Shown: piece by piece, positions 34,976-44,213 of the stretch | How the letters are laid out: each line of letters starts with the position of its first letter | How positions within the stretch are numbered: position 1 is the first letter of the stretch | Assembly (NCBI RefSeq): GCF_024172165.1 | Contig: NZ_JAMZEB010000002.1 | Coordinates: 248,001-312,000, forward strand | Reading direction: 5' to 3' | From: Nonomuraea thailandensis | GTDB lineage: Bacteria > Actinomycetota > Actinomycetes > Streptosporangiales > Streptosporangiaceae | DNA: 64,000 nucleotides | Translations under genes and position numbers: made by a program | The notes under the pieces: model-generated | Databases searched by the model: none | What the model was told of the DNA's origin: nothing | What the model saw: the letters and a program-made list of their open reading frames with translations, nothing else

Positions 34976-36358
34976 TCATGCGGCCGTGCGGCGGGCCAGG
35001 CGGTGCTCGTCCAGGGTGCGGGTGAGCGTGTGCAGCGCCCGGCGCAGCGAGATCCCGTCCAGGTGGCCGAAGCCGAGCACGATCCCGTTGCCCGGCTGCG
35101 CGTCCGGATGGTGGTAGGCGGCCAGCTCGGACACCTCGACCCGCCGGGCCCGCAGCGCCGCGGCCACCGACGCGGCCGGCACCGACACGGGCAGCAGGAG
35201 CGTGGCCGCCGCGCCGGTGCGCGCGCCGAGCAGCCGCATGTGCGGGTACGCCGCCAGGGCCTGGCGGACGAGCGCCCGCTTGGCCTCGTACTGGACGGAC
35301 AGCCCCGCCACCCGGCCGGCCACGCAGCCGGACCAGAGCAGGTCCGTCACCGCGAGCTGGCTGGTGATCGACGGCCCGGCCGGCATGACCTGCTCGATCT
35401 CCGCGGCCAGCCGGCGCGGCACCACCGCGAACGCCATCCGCAGCGACGGCGTCAGCACCTCGGCGAACGAGCCCACCATGGCCGTGGACCACGCGTCGCC
35501 GAGGGCGAGCACGCTGGGCAGCGGGCCGGCCTCGGTACTGAACAGGCCGTCGAAGGCCGGCTCCAGCACCAGGCCGCCGCTGTCGCGCGCCCACTCGGCC
35601 AGCGCCAGGCGCCGCTCCAGCGGCATCCGCGTGCCGAGCGGCAGGCCCCGCTCCGGCAGGACCGCGACGACGTCGCAGGCGGCGGGCAGGCGGTCGGTAC
35701 GCGCGCCCGAGCCGTCCACCGGCAGGGGCAGCACGGTGCCGAGCCGGCCGAGCGCCGCCCTGAGCCCCGGCGGGGCGGGATCCTCCAGCGCGATCACCGG
35801 GTCGCAGCCGCCCTGCGCGCGCAGGAGCAGCCGCAGCGCGTCCGCGTACCCGGCCGTGACGATCACCTCGTGGCCGTCGAGCTCCAGCCCGCGCGTGGCC
35901 CGCAGGTGAGCGGCGATGGCGGCCCGCAGCGCGGGCAGGCCGGCGGGTAGCGGCCCGCCGAGCGGCGGGCGGTGCAGCCCGGCCCGTCGCCAGGCCGCCC
36001 GCCACTCGGCCAGCGGGAAGCCCTGCGCGCTCGGCCGGTCCAGCCGCAGGTCGATGAGCGTCTCCCCGGCGACGGCGGAGCGGCGCCGCGCGCTCGCCGG
36101 CTCGCACACGTACGTGCCGGAGCCGTGCCGCCCGGCGATGTACCCCTCCGCGAGCAGCCTCTCGAAGGCGGCCAGCGCCACGCCCCGCGAGATCCCCAGC
36201 ACCCGGGCCAGCGTGCGGGTGGACGGCATCCGGGTGCGGGGAGCCAGCTGACCCCGCACGATGGCCCTCCTGAGCTGGGCGGTGAGCTGGTCCTGCAGCG
36301 GCTCGGGCAGGTCACGCTCAAGGTGGATCGGTACGCTGAGCCTTTGCGGATGGCGCAT
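34976..36358 (-). CDS. MocR/GabR-type GntR regulator with aminotransferase-like domain lacking the PLP lysine
   Basis: A 460-aa protein: GntR winged helix (about residues 15-80; MPSTRTLARVLGISRGVALAAFERLLAEG) joined to a fold-type I aminotransferase-like domain. At the position where MocR proteins carry SK (GSFSKTL) this protein reads VGSFAEVLTPSLRMAF, so the Schiff-base lysine is Glu; the Asp that contacts the PLP pyridine is also unclear (EPAFDGLFSTEAG). It probably senses another ligand or works without covalent PLP. ATG 36358 has GGGGGA upstream and removes an Arg-rich extension. Confidence 0.86.
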   Translation of the reverse strand: MRHPQRLSVPIHLERDLPEPLQDQLTAQLRRAIVRGQLAPRTRMPSTRTLARVLGISRGVALAAFERLLAEGYIAGRHGSGTYVCEPASARRRSAVAGETLIDLRLDRPSAQGFPLAEWRAAWRRAGLHRPPLGGPLPAGLPALRAAIAAHLRATRGLELDGHEVIVTAGYADALRLLLRAQGGCDPVIALEDPAPPGLRAALGRLGTVLPLPVDGSGARTDRLPAACDVVAVLPERGLPLGTRMPLERRLALAEWARDSGGLVLEPAFDGLFSTEAGPLPSVLALGDAWSTAMVGSFAEVLTPSLRMAFAVVPRRLAAEIEQVMPAGPSITSQLAVTDLLWSGCVAGRVAGLSVQYEAKRALVRQALAAYPHMRLLGARTGAAATLLLPVSVPAASVAAALRARRVEVSELAAYHHPDAQPGNGIVLGFGHLDGISLRRALHTLTRTLDEHRLARRTAA

Positions 36359-36436
36359 GGAATGTCCCCCAGTCGACGTACGGGAAAAGGCCCCCGACCT
36401 GAGAGGCGTGACATCCCGTTCCACGCCGTGCCAGCC

Positions 36437-38359
36437 TCATCTGGGCCGGTACGAGCAGCGCACCCCCGTCTGCACCGTGGCGCGCAGCTCCTCGCCGATC
36501 ACCGGGTCCACGGCCGAGATCCGGGCCAGCGCCCGCCTGATCGCCTTGCCGACCGCGATCCGCGCCCGCTCCTCGCCGCCCGTGAACGGCCGCGCCCGGC
36601 CGCCCATGCCGGCCGCCGCGGCCAGCTCCGCGATCAGCCACTCGCGCTCCATCCGCAGCGCCGCCGCGCGTTCCAGGTCGTGCATCGACTCGTGCTCGTC
36701 GATCTCGGCCTGCAACCGGGTCAGCCGCCGCCGGTAGGAGTCCCTGGCCACGTCGTCGAGCAGCGGCTGGGCCGGCTCGCGCGGGCCCTCCCGCCCGGGC
36801 GTGCCCGCCGCCAGGTCCGCGGCCGGGATCTCGTGCCCGGGGTTGGCGGCCAGCGTGGCCAGGTGCGCCAGGCCGACGCTGTGGTCGACCAGCGCCACCC
36901 GCCCGTTCAGCTCGACGCGCCAGTGCCGCCCGTCGCGGCGGAGCCGGCAGGCGCCGTCCGCCTCCGGCGGGCGGCCGACCACCGCGGGCAGCACCATGCC
37001 CAGGTCGGCGGCCTCGTGGGCGGCGGTGGCCAGCTCCGCGCGGGCCGCCGGGTCCGCGGGGCCGTCGCGCAGCGCCAGCGCCTGGCCGAGCCGGCAGCGC
37101 GACAGCGTGGCGGCCGGCCAGTGGCCCAGCGCCAGGTTGTCGTGCACGGCCGCGCGCAGGTGCCCGATGGCCAGGTCCAGGTCGCCGGTGGTGAGGGCGG
37201 CCATGCCCAGCGAGTGCTGCACGGAGCCGAAGCAGGCCACGCCCAGGCTGGCGACCACCGGCAGGTGCGCGTACGGGCGCAGCAACGCGTACGCGCTCGC
37301 GGCGAGGTCGGCGTCCTGCAGCAGGTGAGCGGCCTCCACCACGCAGTACATCGCGATCATCCAGGAGCTGGAGCTGGGCAGCTCCGCCAGGTCGCGGCCG
37401 CGTAACCGGGCCAGGTGCCCGGCCGCGGGCCGCCGGTCTCCCGCGACGGCCGCGGCCAGCGCCAGGGCCGCCACGTAGGAGTTGTCGATGGGGCTGAGCG
37501 TGGGGGAGTTGACCAGGGCCGCCAGGGCGGGCCGCAGCTCGGCGGCGCGGCCCTGGTACCAGCGGATGGCGCCGAGCTGGCCGCCGTACCAGCCGGTCGC
37601 GTCGATGTCGCCGGCGGTCACGCCCTGCTCGAAGCAGCCGGCGGCCAGCTTCTCGGCCTCCTCGAACCGGCCGGCGCGGATGGTGAGCATGACCTCGATC
37701 GCGCTCGTCACGTACTCGACCGCCAGGAACGGGTGGCCGGCCAGCACGGCGCGCAGCTCCTGCACGCAGCGCTCCGCGTGCGGGTCGCCGGCCAGGTAGA
37801 GGTCCGCCGTGCGCCACATCAGGCCCATGATCAGGTCGCTCCTGCGGCCGGTCACCGCCGCCTGGCCGATCAGCTCGCCGGCCAGCGCCAGCCGCAGCGC
37901 CCCGTGCTCCGGGCCCAGCACGCAGTGGTGCGCCAGGCTCAGCGCCTCCGCCAGCGCCAGCGCGTCGCCCGAGCTCCTGGCCTGGGCCAGCAGCCGCAGG
38001 ATGCCCTCGTGCGTGCCGCCGCGGTAGTCCTCCTCGCCCTGGAGGCGCAGCCGCAGCCGCAGCGCGAGCGGGGAGCCGGGGCTCACCTGCGACAGCGCGT
38101 GCCGCTGGCGGACCCGGATCTGCTCCGACTCGACCGCCGTGCGGTGCTCGTGCACCCAGATCCCGCCCATGCCCAGCGCCGCCTGCGCCAGGCCCGCCGG
38201 GTCGCCGCACTCCTGCGCCTGCTGGTAGGCCGTGTCGAACCAGCGCCGGGCGCGCTGCAGGTCACCGTGCTCGAACAGGGCACGCTCGCCGCGTACGAGG
38301 GCCATCTCGACATCCGGGCATGACGGCGGGCGCACAGCCGGCCCTGGTGCAACGCTCAC
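36437..38359 (-). CDS. TPR regulatory protein related to the C-terminal part of large AAA/TPR activators
   Basis: A 640-aa helical protein of tetratricopeptide-like repeats (about residues 20-470; ARRWFDTAYQQAQECGDPAGLAQAALGMG) and a C-terminal module (DGRHWRVELNGRVALVDHSVGLAHLATLAANPG..GIGEELRATVQTGVRCSYRPR-like ending) known from the tails of large actinobacterial TPR/ATPase regulators. The NTPase domain is missing. GTG 38359 has no good ribosome site; ATG 38305 is an alternative. The MocR gene follows 78 bp downstream on the same strand. Confidence 0.75.
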   Translation of the reverse strand: MSVAPGPAVRPPSCPDVEMALVRGERALFEHGDLQRARRWFDTAYQQAQECGDPAGLAQAALGMGGIWVHEHRTAVESEQIRVRQRHALSQVSPGSPLALRLRLRLQGEEDYRGGTHEGILRLLAQARSSGDALALAEALSLAHHCVLGPEHGALRLALAGELIGQAAVTGRRSDLIMGLMWRTADLYLAGDPHAERCVQELRAVLAGHPFLAVEYVTSAIEVMLTIRAGRFEEAEKLAAGCFEQGVTAGDIDATGWYGGQLGAIRWYQGRAAELRPALAALVNSPTLSPIDNSYVAALALAAAVAGDRRPAAGHLARLRGRDLAELPSSSSWMIAMYCVVEAAHLLQDADLAASAYALLRPYAHLPVVASLGVACFGSVQHSLGMAALTTGDLDLAIGHLRAAVHDNLALGHWPAATLSRCRLGQALALRDGPADPAARAELATAAHEAADLGMVLPAVVGRPPEADGACRLRRDGRHWRVELNGRVALVDHSVGLAHLATLAANPGHEIPAADLAAGTPGREGPREPAQPLLDDVARDSYRRRLTRLQAEIDEHESMHDLERAAALRMEREWLIAELAAAAGMGGRARPFTGGEERARIAVGKAIRRALARISAVDPVIGEELRATVQTGVRCSYRPR

Positions 38360-38455
38360 GACCGCACTGAGCGTCCCCGCACCGGTCCGAATACCGTTCT
38401 AGGCAAAGCCGGTACGGGTGCGGGGCTGCTTCCGGCGGCGCGTAGCCTCAATGCC

Positions 38456-38932
38456 ATGATTCGTCCTGCCACACCCGCTGACGTGCCCGAGATCGTCAGC
38501 ATGATCCGCGAGCTCGCCACGTACGAGAAGGCCGCCCACGAGGTGCGCGTGACCGAGGAGCAGCTCCACGACACCCTCTTCCACGACCACCCCGCCGCCT
38601 TCGCGCACATCGCCGAGCAGGACGGCGAGGTGGTGGGCTTCACGCTCTGGTTCCTCACCTACTCCACCTGGCGCGGAACGCATGGCATCTACATGGAGGA
38701 CCTGTACGTGCGCCCCCAGCACCGCGGCGGCGGCCACGGCGTGGGCCTGATGCGCAAGCTGGCGGAGATCTGCGCCGAGCGCGGCTACCAGCGGCTCGAA
38801 TGGGCGGTGCTCGACTGGAACCGGCCCAGCATCGACTTCTACGAGAAGCTCGGCGCGGTCAACCAGGACGACTGGTACCGCTACCGGCTCACCGACGAGC
38901 CGCTCGCCCGCCTGGCCGAGCGGCGCGACTGA
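38456..38932 (+). CDS. GNAT family N-acetyltransferase
   Basis: A 158-aa acetyltransferase opening MIRPATPADVPEIVSMIRELATYEKA and carrying the acetyl-CoA site VRPQHRGGGHGVGLMRKLAEI plus DWNRPSIDFYEKLGA. Similar to the spermidine/thialysine acetyltransferase subgroup of GNATs, so a small amine substrate is plausible but unproven. Confidence 0.9.
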   Translation: MIRPATPADVPEIVSMIRELATYEKAAHEVRVTEEQLHDTLFHDHPAAFAHIAEQDGEVVGFTLWFLTYSTWRGTHGIYMEDLYVRPQHRGGGHGVGLMRKLAEICAERGYQRLEWAVLDWNRPSIDFYEKLGAVNQDDWYRYRLTDEPLARLAERRD

Positions 38933-38943
38933 GCCGCGCACGC

Positions 38944-38981
38944 GTCACGCAGGTCACGCACCGTGACGTGACCTGCGTGAC
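38944..38981. terminator. bidirectional terminator
   Basis: A 15-bp perfect stem GTCACGCAGGTCACG / CGTGACCTGCGTGAC with an 8-nt loop, between the GNAT gene and the convergent membrane-protein gene. Confidence 0.82.
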
Positions 38982-38989
38982 ATCTGCGT

Positions 38990-39277
38990 TTAAACGCCGG
39001 CGTGCGAGCGGGACCGCGTGCTCTCCTGCTCGAACATCCCCACCGACGGCTCTTCCAGATCGCGGTGGGTCTCCTCCATGCGAAGAGCCAGACCCATCGC
39101 GAAGAACGTGGGCGCCCACTCCCCGATGAAGATGCCCCAGCGGTCGGCCCGGTCGAGCCCTGCCGACTCGGCCTTGGTGGACAGCAGCCAGCTTCCGAAG
39201 GCCAGGCCGATCGAGCAGAGCCCAGCGGTATACATGTGACCGGACTTGATGCCCATGTCATGCAGCTTTTTGATCAT
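38990..39277 (-). CDS. small membrane protein
   Basis: A 95-aa protein with two hydrophobic stretches (MYTAGLCSIGLAFGSWLLS and WGIFIGEWAPTFFAMGLAL) and a charged tail. ATG 39277 follows AAGGGGGG. No family recognised. Divergent from narK, sharing the GTTAC/GTAAC-bearing promoter region, so it may respond to nitrogen (inference). Confidence 0.65.
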   Translation of the reverse strand: MIKKLHDMGIKSGHMYTAGLCSIGLAFGSWLLSTKAESAGLDRADRWGIFIGEWAPTFFAMGLALRMEETHRDLEEPSVGMFEQESTRSRSHAGV

Positions 39278-39300
39278 GTTTCCCCCCTTGCTCAAGTGCA

Positions 39301-39325
39301 GTTACCCCAGCACAGAGCAGGTAAC
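39301..39325. promoter_or_regulatory. GlnR-like inverted repeat, distal
   Basis: GTTACC-13 nt-GGTAAC at 39301-39325, in the divergent region upstream of narK. The GTTAC/GTAAC half-sites resemble the GlnR consensus gTnAC-n6-GaAAC. By eye only. Confidence 0.4.
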
Positions 39326-39370
39326 CGATCATTACGGGCATGTTTCCGCGGTGACGCTTGTGCGCGGCTT

Positions 39371-39395
39371 GTTACCGAGGTGAATCACACGTAAC
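39371..39395. promoter_or_regulatory. GlnR-like box upstream of the nitrate operon
   Basis: GTTAC-n6-GAATC at 39371-39386 fits gTnAC-n6-GaAAC with one mismatch in the second half-site; GTAAC follows at 39391. About 85-110 bp before the narK start. GlnR is the known activator of nitrate and nitrite assimilation genes in actinomycetes. Confidence 0.5.
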
Positions 39396-39479
39396 CGGCG
39401 CACAGCCACGCAGGGTCAGAGTGCGTAACGAGCCCTTCCTACCTTGGAGATCCCCGGACGCCGAGCGTAGGAGAGTTCG

Positions 39480-40793
39480 ATGGCGCGCTGGATCGCCGAG
39501 TGGCATCCCGATGACCCAGCATTCTGGGAGAGTTCAGGCAAGCGGGTCGCACGACGCAACCTGATCTTCTCGATCGTGGCCGAGCACCTCGGCTTCACGG
39601 TGTGGACGCTGTGGAGCATCGTGGCGACCAAGATGGGGTCGTACGAGTTCACCACCGACGAGCTCTTCTGGCTGGTCGCCCTGCCGAACCTGATCGGCTC
39701 GGTACTGCGGGTGCCCTACACGTTCGGGCCCGCCAAGTTCGGTGGCCGCAACTTCACCGTGGTCAGCGCGATCCTGCTGCTCATCCCCGCCATCATGCTC
39801 GGCGTGGCGGTGAACAACCCGGGCACGCCCTACTGGCTCTTCCTGGTCATCGCGGCGCTGGCCGGCTTCGGCGGCGGCAACTTCGCCTCCAGCATGGCCA
39901 ACATCACCTACTTCTACCCGCGCAGCAAGCAGGGCGTCGCGCTCGGCCTGAACGCCGCGGGCGGCAACATCGGCGTCAGCTCCGTCCAGCTCGTCATGCC
40001 GCTGGTCATCGGCTCGCTCGGGCTGGCCGCCGCCGGGTGGTTCTGGATCCCGTTCATCGTCGTGGCCGCCGCCTGCGCCTTCTTCTTCATGGACAACCTG
40101 ACCAGCGCCAAGGCCAACCCCCGCCAGCAGCTCGCGGTGGCCGGCAAGGCCCAGACCTGGATCATGTCCTTCCTCTACATCGGGACGTTCGGCTCGTTCA
40201 TCGGCTACTCCACCGCCTTCCCCCTGCTGAGCCAGAGCCTCTTCCCCGACGCCCCGTACGCCGCCGTCGCCTTCGCCGGGCCGCTCATCGGCTCCCTGAT
40301 CAGGCCCATCGGCGGCTGGCTGGCCGACAGGCTCGGCGGCGCCCCCGTCACGCTGTGGAACTTCGCCGCCATGGGCGGCGGCGTCCTGCTCGTCTGGTGG
40401 GCCAGCACCTCCGGCAACTTCTGGCTGTTCTTCCTGTCCTTCCAGCTCCTCTTCCTCACCTCCGGCATCGGCAACGGCTCCACGTACCGCATGATCCCGG
40501 CCATCTTCCAGGCCAAGGCCATCGCCGAGCGCGGCGACGAGACCGAGGAGACGCTGCTGCACGGCAAGCGCCAGGCCTCCGCCGCCATCGGCATCATCTC
40601 GGCGGTCGGCGCGCTCGGCGGGTTCCTCATCAACAGGGCGTTCGGCATGGCCTTCGCCGCGGCCGGCACCCCGGCCCCCGCCTTCCTGGCCTTCGGCCTC
40701 TTCTACGTGTCCTGCCTGGCCCTGACCTGGTGGTGCTACACCAGGACGGTCGGCGTCAAGGTCGTCGCGAGCCTCGCTCATGCCCGGATCTGA
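39480..40793 (+). CDS. narK: nitrate/nitrite transporter (MFS, NarK/NasA type)
   Basis: A 437-aa twelve-helix MFS protein. NarK-family glycine-rich signatures are AALAGFGGGNFASSMANITYFYP and LNAAGGNIGVSSVQL; the nitrate-contacting Arg region is LRVPYTFGPAKFGGRNF. It imports nitrate or exchanges nitrite. ATG has AGGAGAG upstream. First gene of the nitrate assimilation operon; its stop lies next to the reductase start. Confidence 0.92.
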   Translation: MARWIAEWHPDDPAFWESSGKRVARRNLIFSIVAEHLGFTVWTLWSIVATKMGSYEFTTDELFWLVALPNLIGSVLRVPYTFGPAKFGGRNFTVVSAILLLIPAIMLGVAVNNPGTPYWLFLVIAALAGFGGGNFASSMANITYFYPRSKQGVALGLNAAGGNIGVSSVQLVMPLVIGSLGLAAAGWFWIPFIVVAAACAFFFMDNLTSAKANPRQQLAVAGKAQTWIMSFLYIGTFGSFIGYSTAFPLLSQSLFPDAPYAAVAFAGPLIGSLIRPIGGWLADRLGGAPVTLWNFAAMGGGVLLVWWASTSGNFWLFFLSFQLLFLTSGIGNGSTYRMIPAIFQAKAIAERGDETEETLLHGKRQASAAIGIISAVGALGGFLINRAFGMAFAAAGTPAPAFLAFGLFYVSCLALTWWCYTRTVGVKVVASLAHARI

Positions 40794-40797
40794 CACC

Positions 40798-42822
40798 ATG
40801 ATCAACACGGCCACGAAGACGCACTGCCCGTACTGCGCCCTGCAGTGCGGCATGCAGATCGGCCCTGAGCTGGCCATCAGCCCCAGGACCGACATCCCGG
40901 CCAACGCCTCGGGGGCGCTGTGCCAGAAGGGATGGACGGCGGGCGAGCTGCTCACCAACGGCGAGCGCCTGACCGCCCCCCTTCTGCACGGCGAGCCCGT
41001 GGAGTGGGACGTCGCACTCGACTACGTGGCGTACCGGTTGTCCGCCATCCGCGCCGAGCACGGCCCCGACGCCGTGGCCGTGTTCGGCGGGGGTGGGCTG
41101 ACCAACGAGAAGGCGTACACGCTCGGCAAGTTCGCCCGGGTCGCCCTCGGCACCAGCCAGATCGACTACAACGGCCGCTTCTGCATGTCCTCGGCCGCCG
41201 CCGCCTCCATCAAGGCGTTCGGGATGGACCGCGGCATGCCCTTCCCCATCACCGACCTGGACGACGCCGACGTCGTCATGATCGCCGGCGGCAACGTCGC
41301 CGAGACCATGCCGCCGTTCGTGCGCCACCTGGACGGGCCGCGCCTGATCGTCATCGACCCGCGCCGCACCCAGACCGCCAAGCTGGCCTGGCTGCACCTG
41401 CAGCCCACCCCCGGCACCGACCTGGCCCTCGCGCTCGGCCTGCTGCACCTGGCCATCGCCGACGGCCTGGTCGACGAGGAGTACGTCGCCGCCCGCACCA
41501 CCGGCTTCGAGGAGGTTCGCACCTCGCTGTCGGCCTGGTGGCCCGAGCAGGTCGAGCGCGTCACCGGGGTGCCCGTCCACCACATGCGGCAGGCCGTCAG
41601 GGCCCTGGCGGCCGTGGACAAGGCCTACATCCTGACCGGGCGCGGCGCCGAGCAGCACGCCAAGGGCACCGACACCGTCACCGCGTTCATCAACCTCGCC
41701 CTCGCCCTCGGCCTGCCCGGCAGGCAGGGCTCCGGGTACGGCTGCGTGACCGGCCAGGGCAACGGCCAGGGCGGCAGGGAGCACGGCCAGAAGGCCGACC
41801 AGCTCCCCGGCTACCGCAAGATCGACGACCCGGCCGCCCGCGAGCACGTGGCAGGCGTCTGGGGCATCCCGGCCGAGGACATCCCGGGGCCGGGGCGGTC
41901 GGCGTACGAGCTGCTCGACGCCCTCGGCACCCCGGAAGGGCCGAAGGCGCTGATGTTGTTCGGCTCCAACCCGGTCATCTCCGCCCCCGCCGCCGAGCAC
42001 GTCGCCGGGCGCATCGGCGCCCTCGACCTGCTCGTGGTCTGCGACTTCGTCATGTCCGAGACCGCCGCCCTGGCCGACGTGGTCTTCCCCGTCACCCAGT
42101 GGGCCGAGGAGAGCGGCACCATGACGAACCTCGAAGGCCGTGTCCTGCTCCGCCGCCGGGCCGCCACGCCGCCCGAAGGCGTCAGGAGCGACCTCGACGT
42201 CCTGGCCGCCCTGGCCCAGCGCCTGGGCCACACGTTCGAGACCGAGCCGGTCAAGGTCTTCGACGAGCTGCGCCGCGCCAGCGCGGGCGGGGCCGCCGAC
42301 TACTCCGGCATCACCTACGAGCGCATCGCCGAGGAGACGGGCGTCTTCTGGCCCTGTCCTTCCCCCGGGCACCCCGGTACGCCGCGCCCGTTCCTCGACC
42401 GGTTCGCCCACCCCGACGGCCGGGCCAGGTTCGTGCCCGTCCAGCACCGGCCGGCCGCCGAGGAGCCCGACGAGGACTACCCCGTCTACCTGAGCACCGG
42501 CCGGGTGCTCGCCCACTACCAGAGCGGCGCCCAGACCCGCAGGATCGCGCCGCTCGTCCAGGCCGCCCCCGAGCCGTACGTCGAGCTGCACCCGGACCTG
42601 GCCGAGCAGCTCGACATCACCCCCGGGGACGTCGTGCGTGTCAGCAGCAGGAGAGGCGAGGCCAAGGCCGTCGCCAGGATCAGTGACGCCATCAGGCGCG
42701 ACACCGTGTTCATGCCCTTCCACTGGGAGGGCGCCAACCGGCTCACCAACCCGGCACTCGACCCGACGTCGAGGATGCCGGAGTTCAAGGTCTGCGCTGT
42801 CAGGGTGGAGAGGGACTCATGA
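40798..42822 (+). CDS. assimilatory nitrate reductase, molybdopterin catalytic subunit
   Basis: A 674-aa molybdopterin oxidoreductase that reduces nitrate to nitrite. The N-terminal [4Fe-4S] ligands are C10, C13, C17 and C42 (HCPYCALQC..LCQKG). Mo-bisMGD regions follow (VFGGGGLTNEKAY, DYNGRFCMSSAAAA, DPRRTQTAKLA, FGSNPVISAP) and a C-terminal binding domain (STGRVLAHYQSGAQTRR, FMPFHWEGANRLTNPALDP). It lacks a C-terminal ferredoxin-like domain, so the next gene probably supplies electrons. ATG 40780 is an alternative start overlapping narK; equivalent to Bacillus NasC. Confidence 0.92.
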   Translation: MINTATKTHCPYCALQCGMQIGPELAISPRTDIPANASGALCQKGWTAGELLTNGERLTAPLLHGEPVEWDVALDYVAYRLSAIRAEHGPDAVAVFGGGGLTNEKAYTLGKFARVALGTSQIDYNGRFCMSSAAAASIKAFGMDRGMPFPITDLDDADVVMIAGGNVAETMPPFVRHLDGPRLIVIDPRRTQTAKLAWLHLQPTPGTDLALALGLLHLAIADGLVDEEYVAARTTGFEEVRTSLSAWWPEQVERVTGVPVHHMRQAVRALAAVDKAYILTGRGAEQHAKGTDTVTAFINLALALGLPGRQGSGYGCVTGQGNGQGGREHGQKADQLPGYRKIDDPAAREHVAGVWGIPAEDIPGPGRSAYELLDALGTPEGPKALMLFGSNPVISAPAAEHVAGRIGALDLLVVCDFVMSETAALADVVFPVTQWAEESGTMTNLEGRVLLRRRAATPPEGVRSDLDVLAALAQRLGHTFETEPVKVFDELRRASAGGAADYSGITYERIAEETGVFWPCPSPGHPGTPRPFLDRFAHPDGRARFVPVQHRPAAEEPDEDYPVYLSTGRVLAHYQSGAQTRRIAPLVQAAPEPYVELHPDLAEQLDITPGDVVRVSSRRGEAKAVARISDAIRRDTVFMPFHWEGANRLTNPALDPTSRMPEFKVCAVRVERDS

Positions 42823-44213
42823 GGCTCGTCGTCGTGGGCAACGGGATGGCCGGGTCGCGGCTCGTGAGCGAGGTGCGCACCCGCGACCCGCACATGAAGA
42901 TCACCGTTTTCGGCGCGGAGACGCGCCACCCCTACAACCGGGTGCTGCTGTCGAACGTGCTCGCCGGCAGCTCCCGACCGGAACAGGTCCGGCTGCTCGA
43001 CCCCGCCTGGTACGACTCCCACCACGTGGAGGCCGCCTTCGGCGACGCGGTCGCGCACATCGACAGGGACACCCGGCACGTCGTCACCGAGGGCGGCCGG
43101 CGCGAGCCGTACGACCTGCTGGTGCTGGCCACCGGCAGCGACGCCATCGTGCCGCCGATCCCCGGCGTCGAGCGGGCCATCCCGTTCCGCACCCTCGACG
43201 ACTGCGAGCGCATCCTCGCCTCAGCCCGGAGCGCCGGGCGGGCCGTGGTCATCGGCGGCGGCCTGCTCGGCATCGAGGCCGCCCGCGGCCTGGCCGGGCG
43301 CGGCCTCCCGGTCACCCTGCTGCACCTGGCGGGACACCTCATGGAGCGCCAGCTCGACGTCGAGGCGGGCGAGGTGCTCGGCGAGACCCTGCACGGGCTC
43401 GGCGTCGACATCCGCACCGGCGTCTCCGCCTCCGGCGTCGAGGAGCACGGCGTCCGCCTCGACGACGGCGAGCTCGTCGAGGGCGACCTCGTCGTCCTGG
43501 CCTGCGGCGTCCGCCCCGTCACCGGCCTGGCCGCCGAAGCGGGCCTGGAGGTGCGGCGCGGCGTCGTCGTGGACGACGAGCTGCGCACCGACGACCCGTC
43601 CGTCTTCGCCATCGGCGAGTGCGCCGAGCACGACGGCACCGTCTACGGCCTGGTCGCGCCGGCCTGGGAGCAGGCCTCCGTGGCCGCCGACGTCATCACC
43701 GGCGGCAAGGCCCTCTACCGCGGCTCGCGCCTGGTCACCCGGCTCAAGGCCAAGAGCGTCGAGCTGGCCGCCATGGGCGAGACCCAGCTCGGGGAGGAGC
43801 ACGCGGAGGTGGTGCGCTTCAGCCACCGGGCGCGCGGCACCTACCGCAAGCTCGTCATCCGGGACGGCCGCCTGGTCGGCGCGATCCTGCTGGGCGAGAG
43901 CGACGCCGTCGGCACGCTCACCCAGCTCTTCGACCGCGGCGGGCCGGTGCCCGGCGACCGGGCCGGGCTGCTGTTCCCCGGGCTGGCCTCGGCCCCCGTG
44001 GCCGACAGCCCGACGCTGATGCCCGACGCGGCCAAGGTCTGCCAGTGCAACAACGTGACCAAGGGCCAGATCAGGGCGTGCTGGGAGGCCGGGGCCAGGG
44101 ACGTGGCCGCGGTGGCGAGCGCCACCAGGGCCACGACCGGATGCGGTACCTGCCGCGACGCCGTGGAAGGCATCGTCGGCTGGCTTTGTGAGCAGGAAGG
44201 GGTTTCGGTATGA
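42819..44213 (+). CDS. FAD-dependent electron-transfer protein of nitrate reductase (NasB-like)
   Basis: A 464-aa pyridine nucleotide-disulfide oxidoreductase-fold flavoprotein with two dinucleotide sites (VVGNGMAGSRLVSE and VVIGGGLLGIEAARGL), a NirB-like reductase-to-sulphur region, and a C-terminal BFD-type [2Fe-2S] domain with C-x-C (VCQCNNV) and C-x2-C (GCGTCRD). It would pass NAD(P)H electrons to the molybdenum subunit, as NasB does for NasC. Overlaps both neighbours by ATGA. Confidence 0.88.
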   Translation: MRLVVVGNGMAGSRLVSEVRTRDPHMKITVFGAETRHPYNRVLLSNVLAGSSRPEQVRLLDPAWYDSHHVEAAFGDAVAHIDRDTRHVVTEGGRREPYDLLVLATGSDAIVPPIPGVERAIPFRTLDDCERILASARSAGRAVVIGGGLLGIEAARGLAGRGLPVTLLHLAGHLMERQLDVEAGEVLGETLHGLGVDIRTGVSASGVEEHGVRLDDGELVEGDLVVLACGVRPVTGLAAEAGLEVRRGVVVDDELRTDDPSVFAIGECAEHDGTVYGLVAPAWEQASVAADVITGGKALYRGSRLVTRLKAKSVELAAMGETQLGEEHAEVVRFSHRARGTYRKLVIRDGRLVGAILLGESDAVGTLTQLFDRGGPVPGDRAGLLFPGLASAPVADSPTLMPDAAKVCQCNNVTKGQIRACWEAGARDVAAVASATRATTGCGTCRDAVEGIVGWLCEQEGVSV

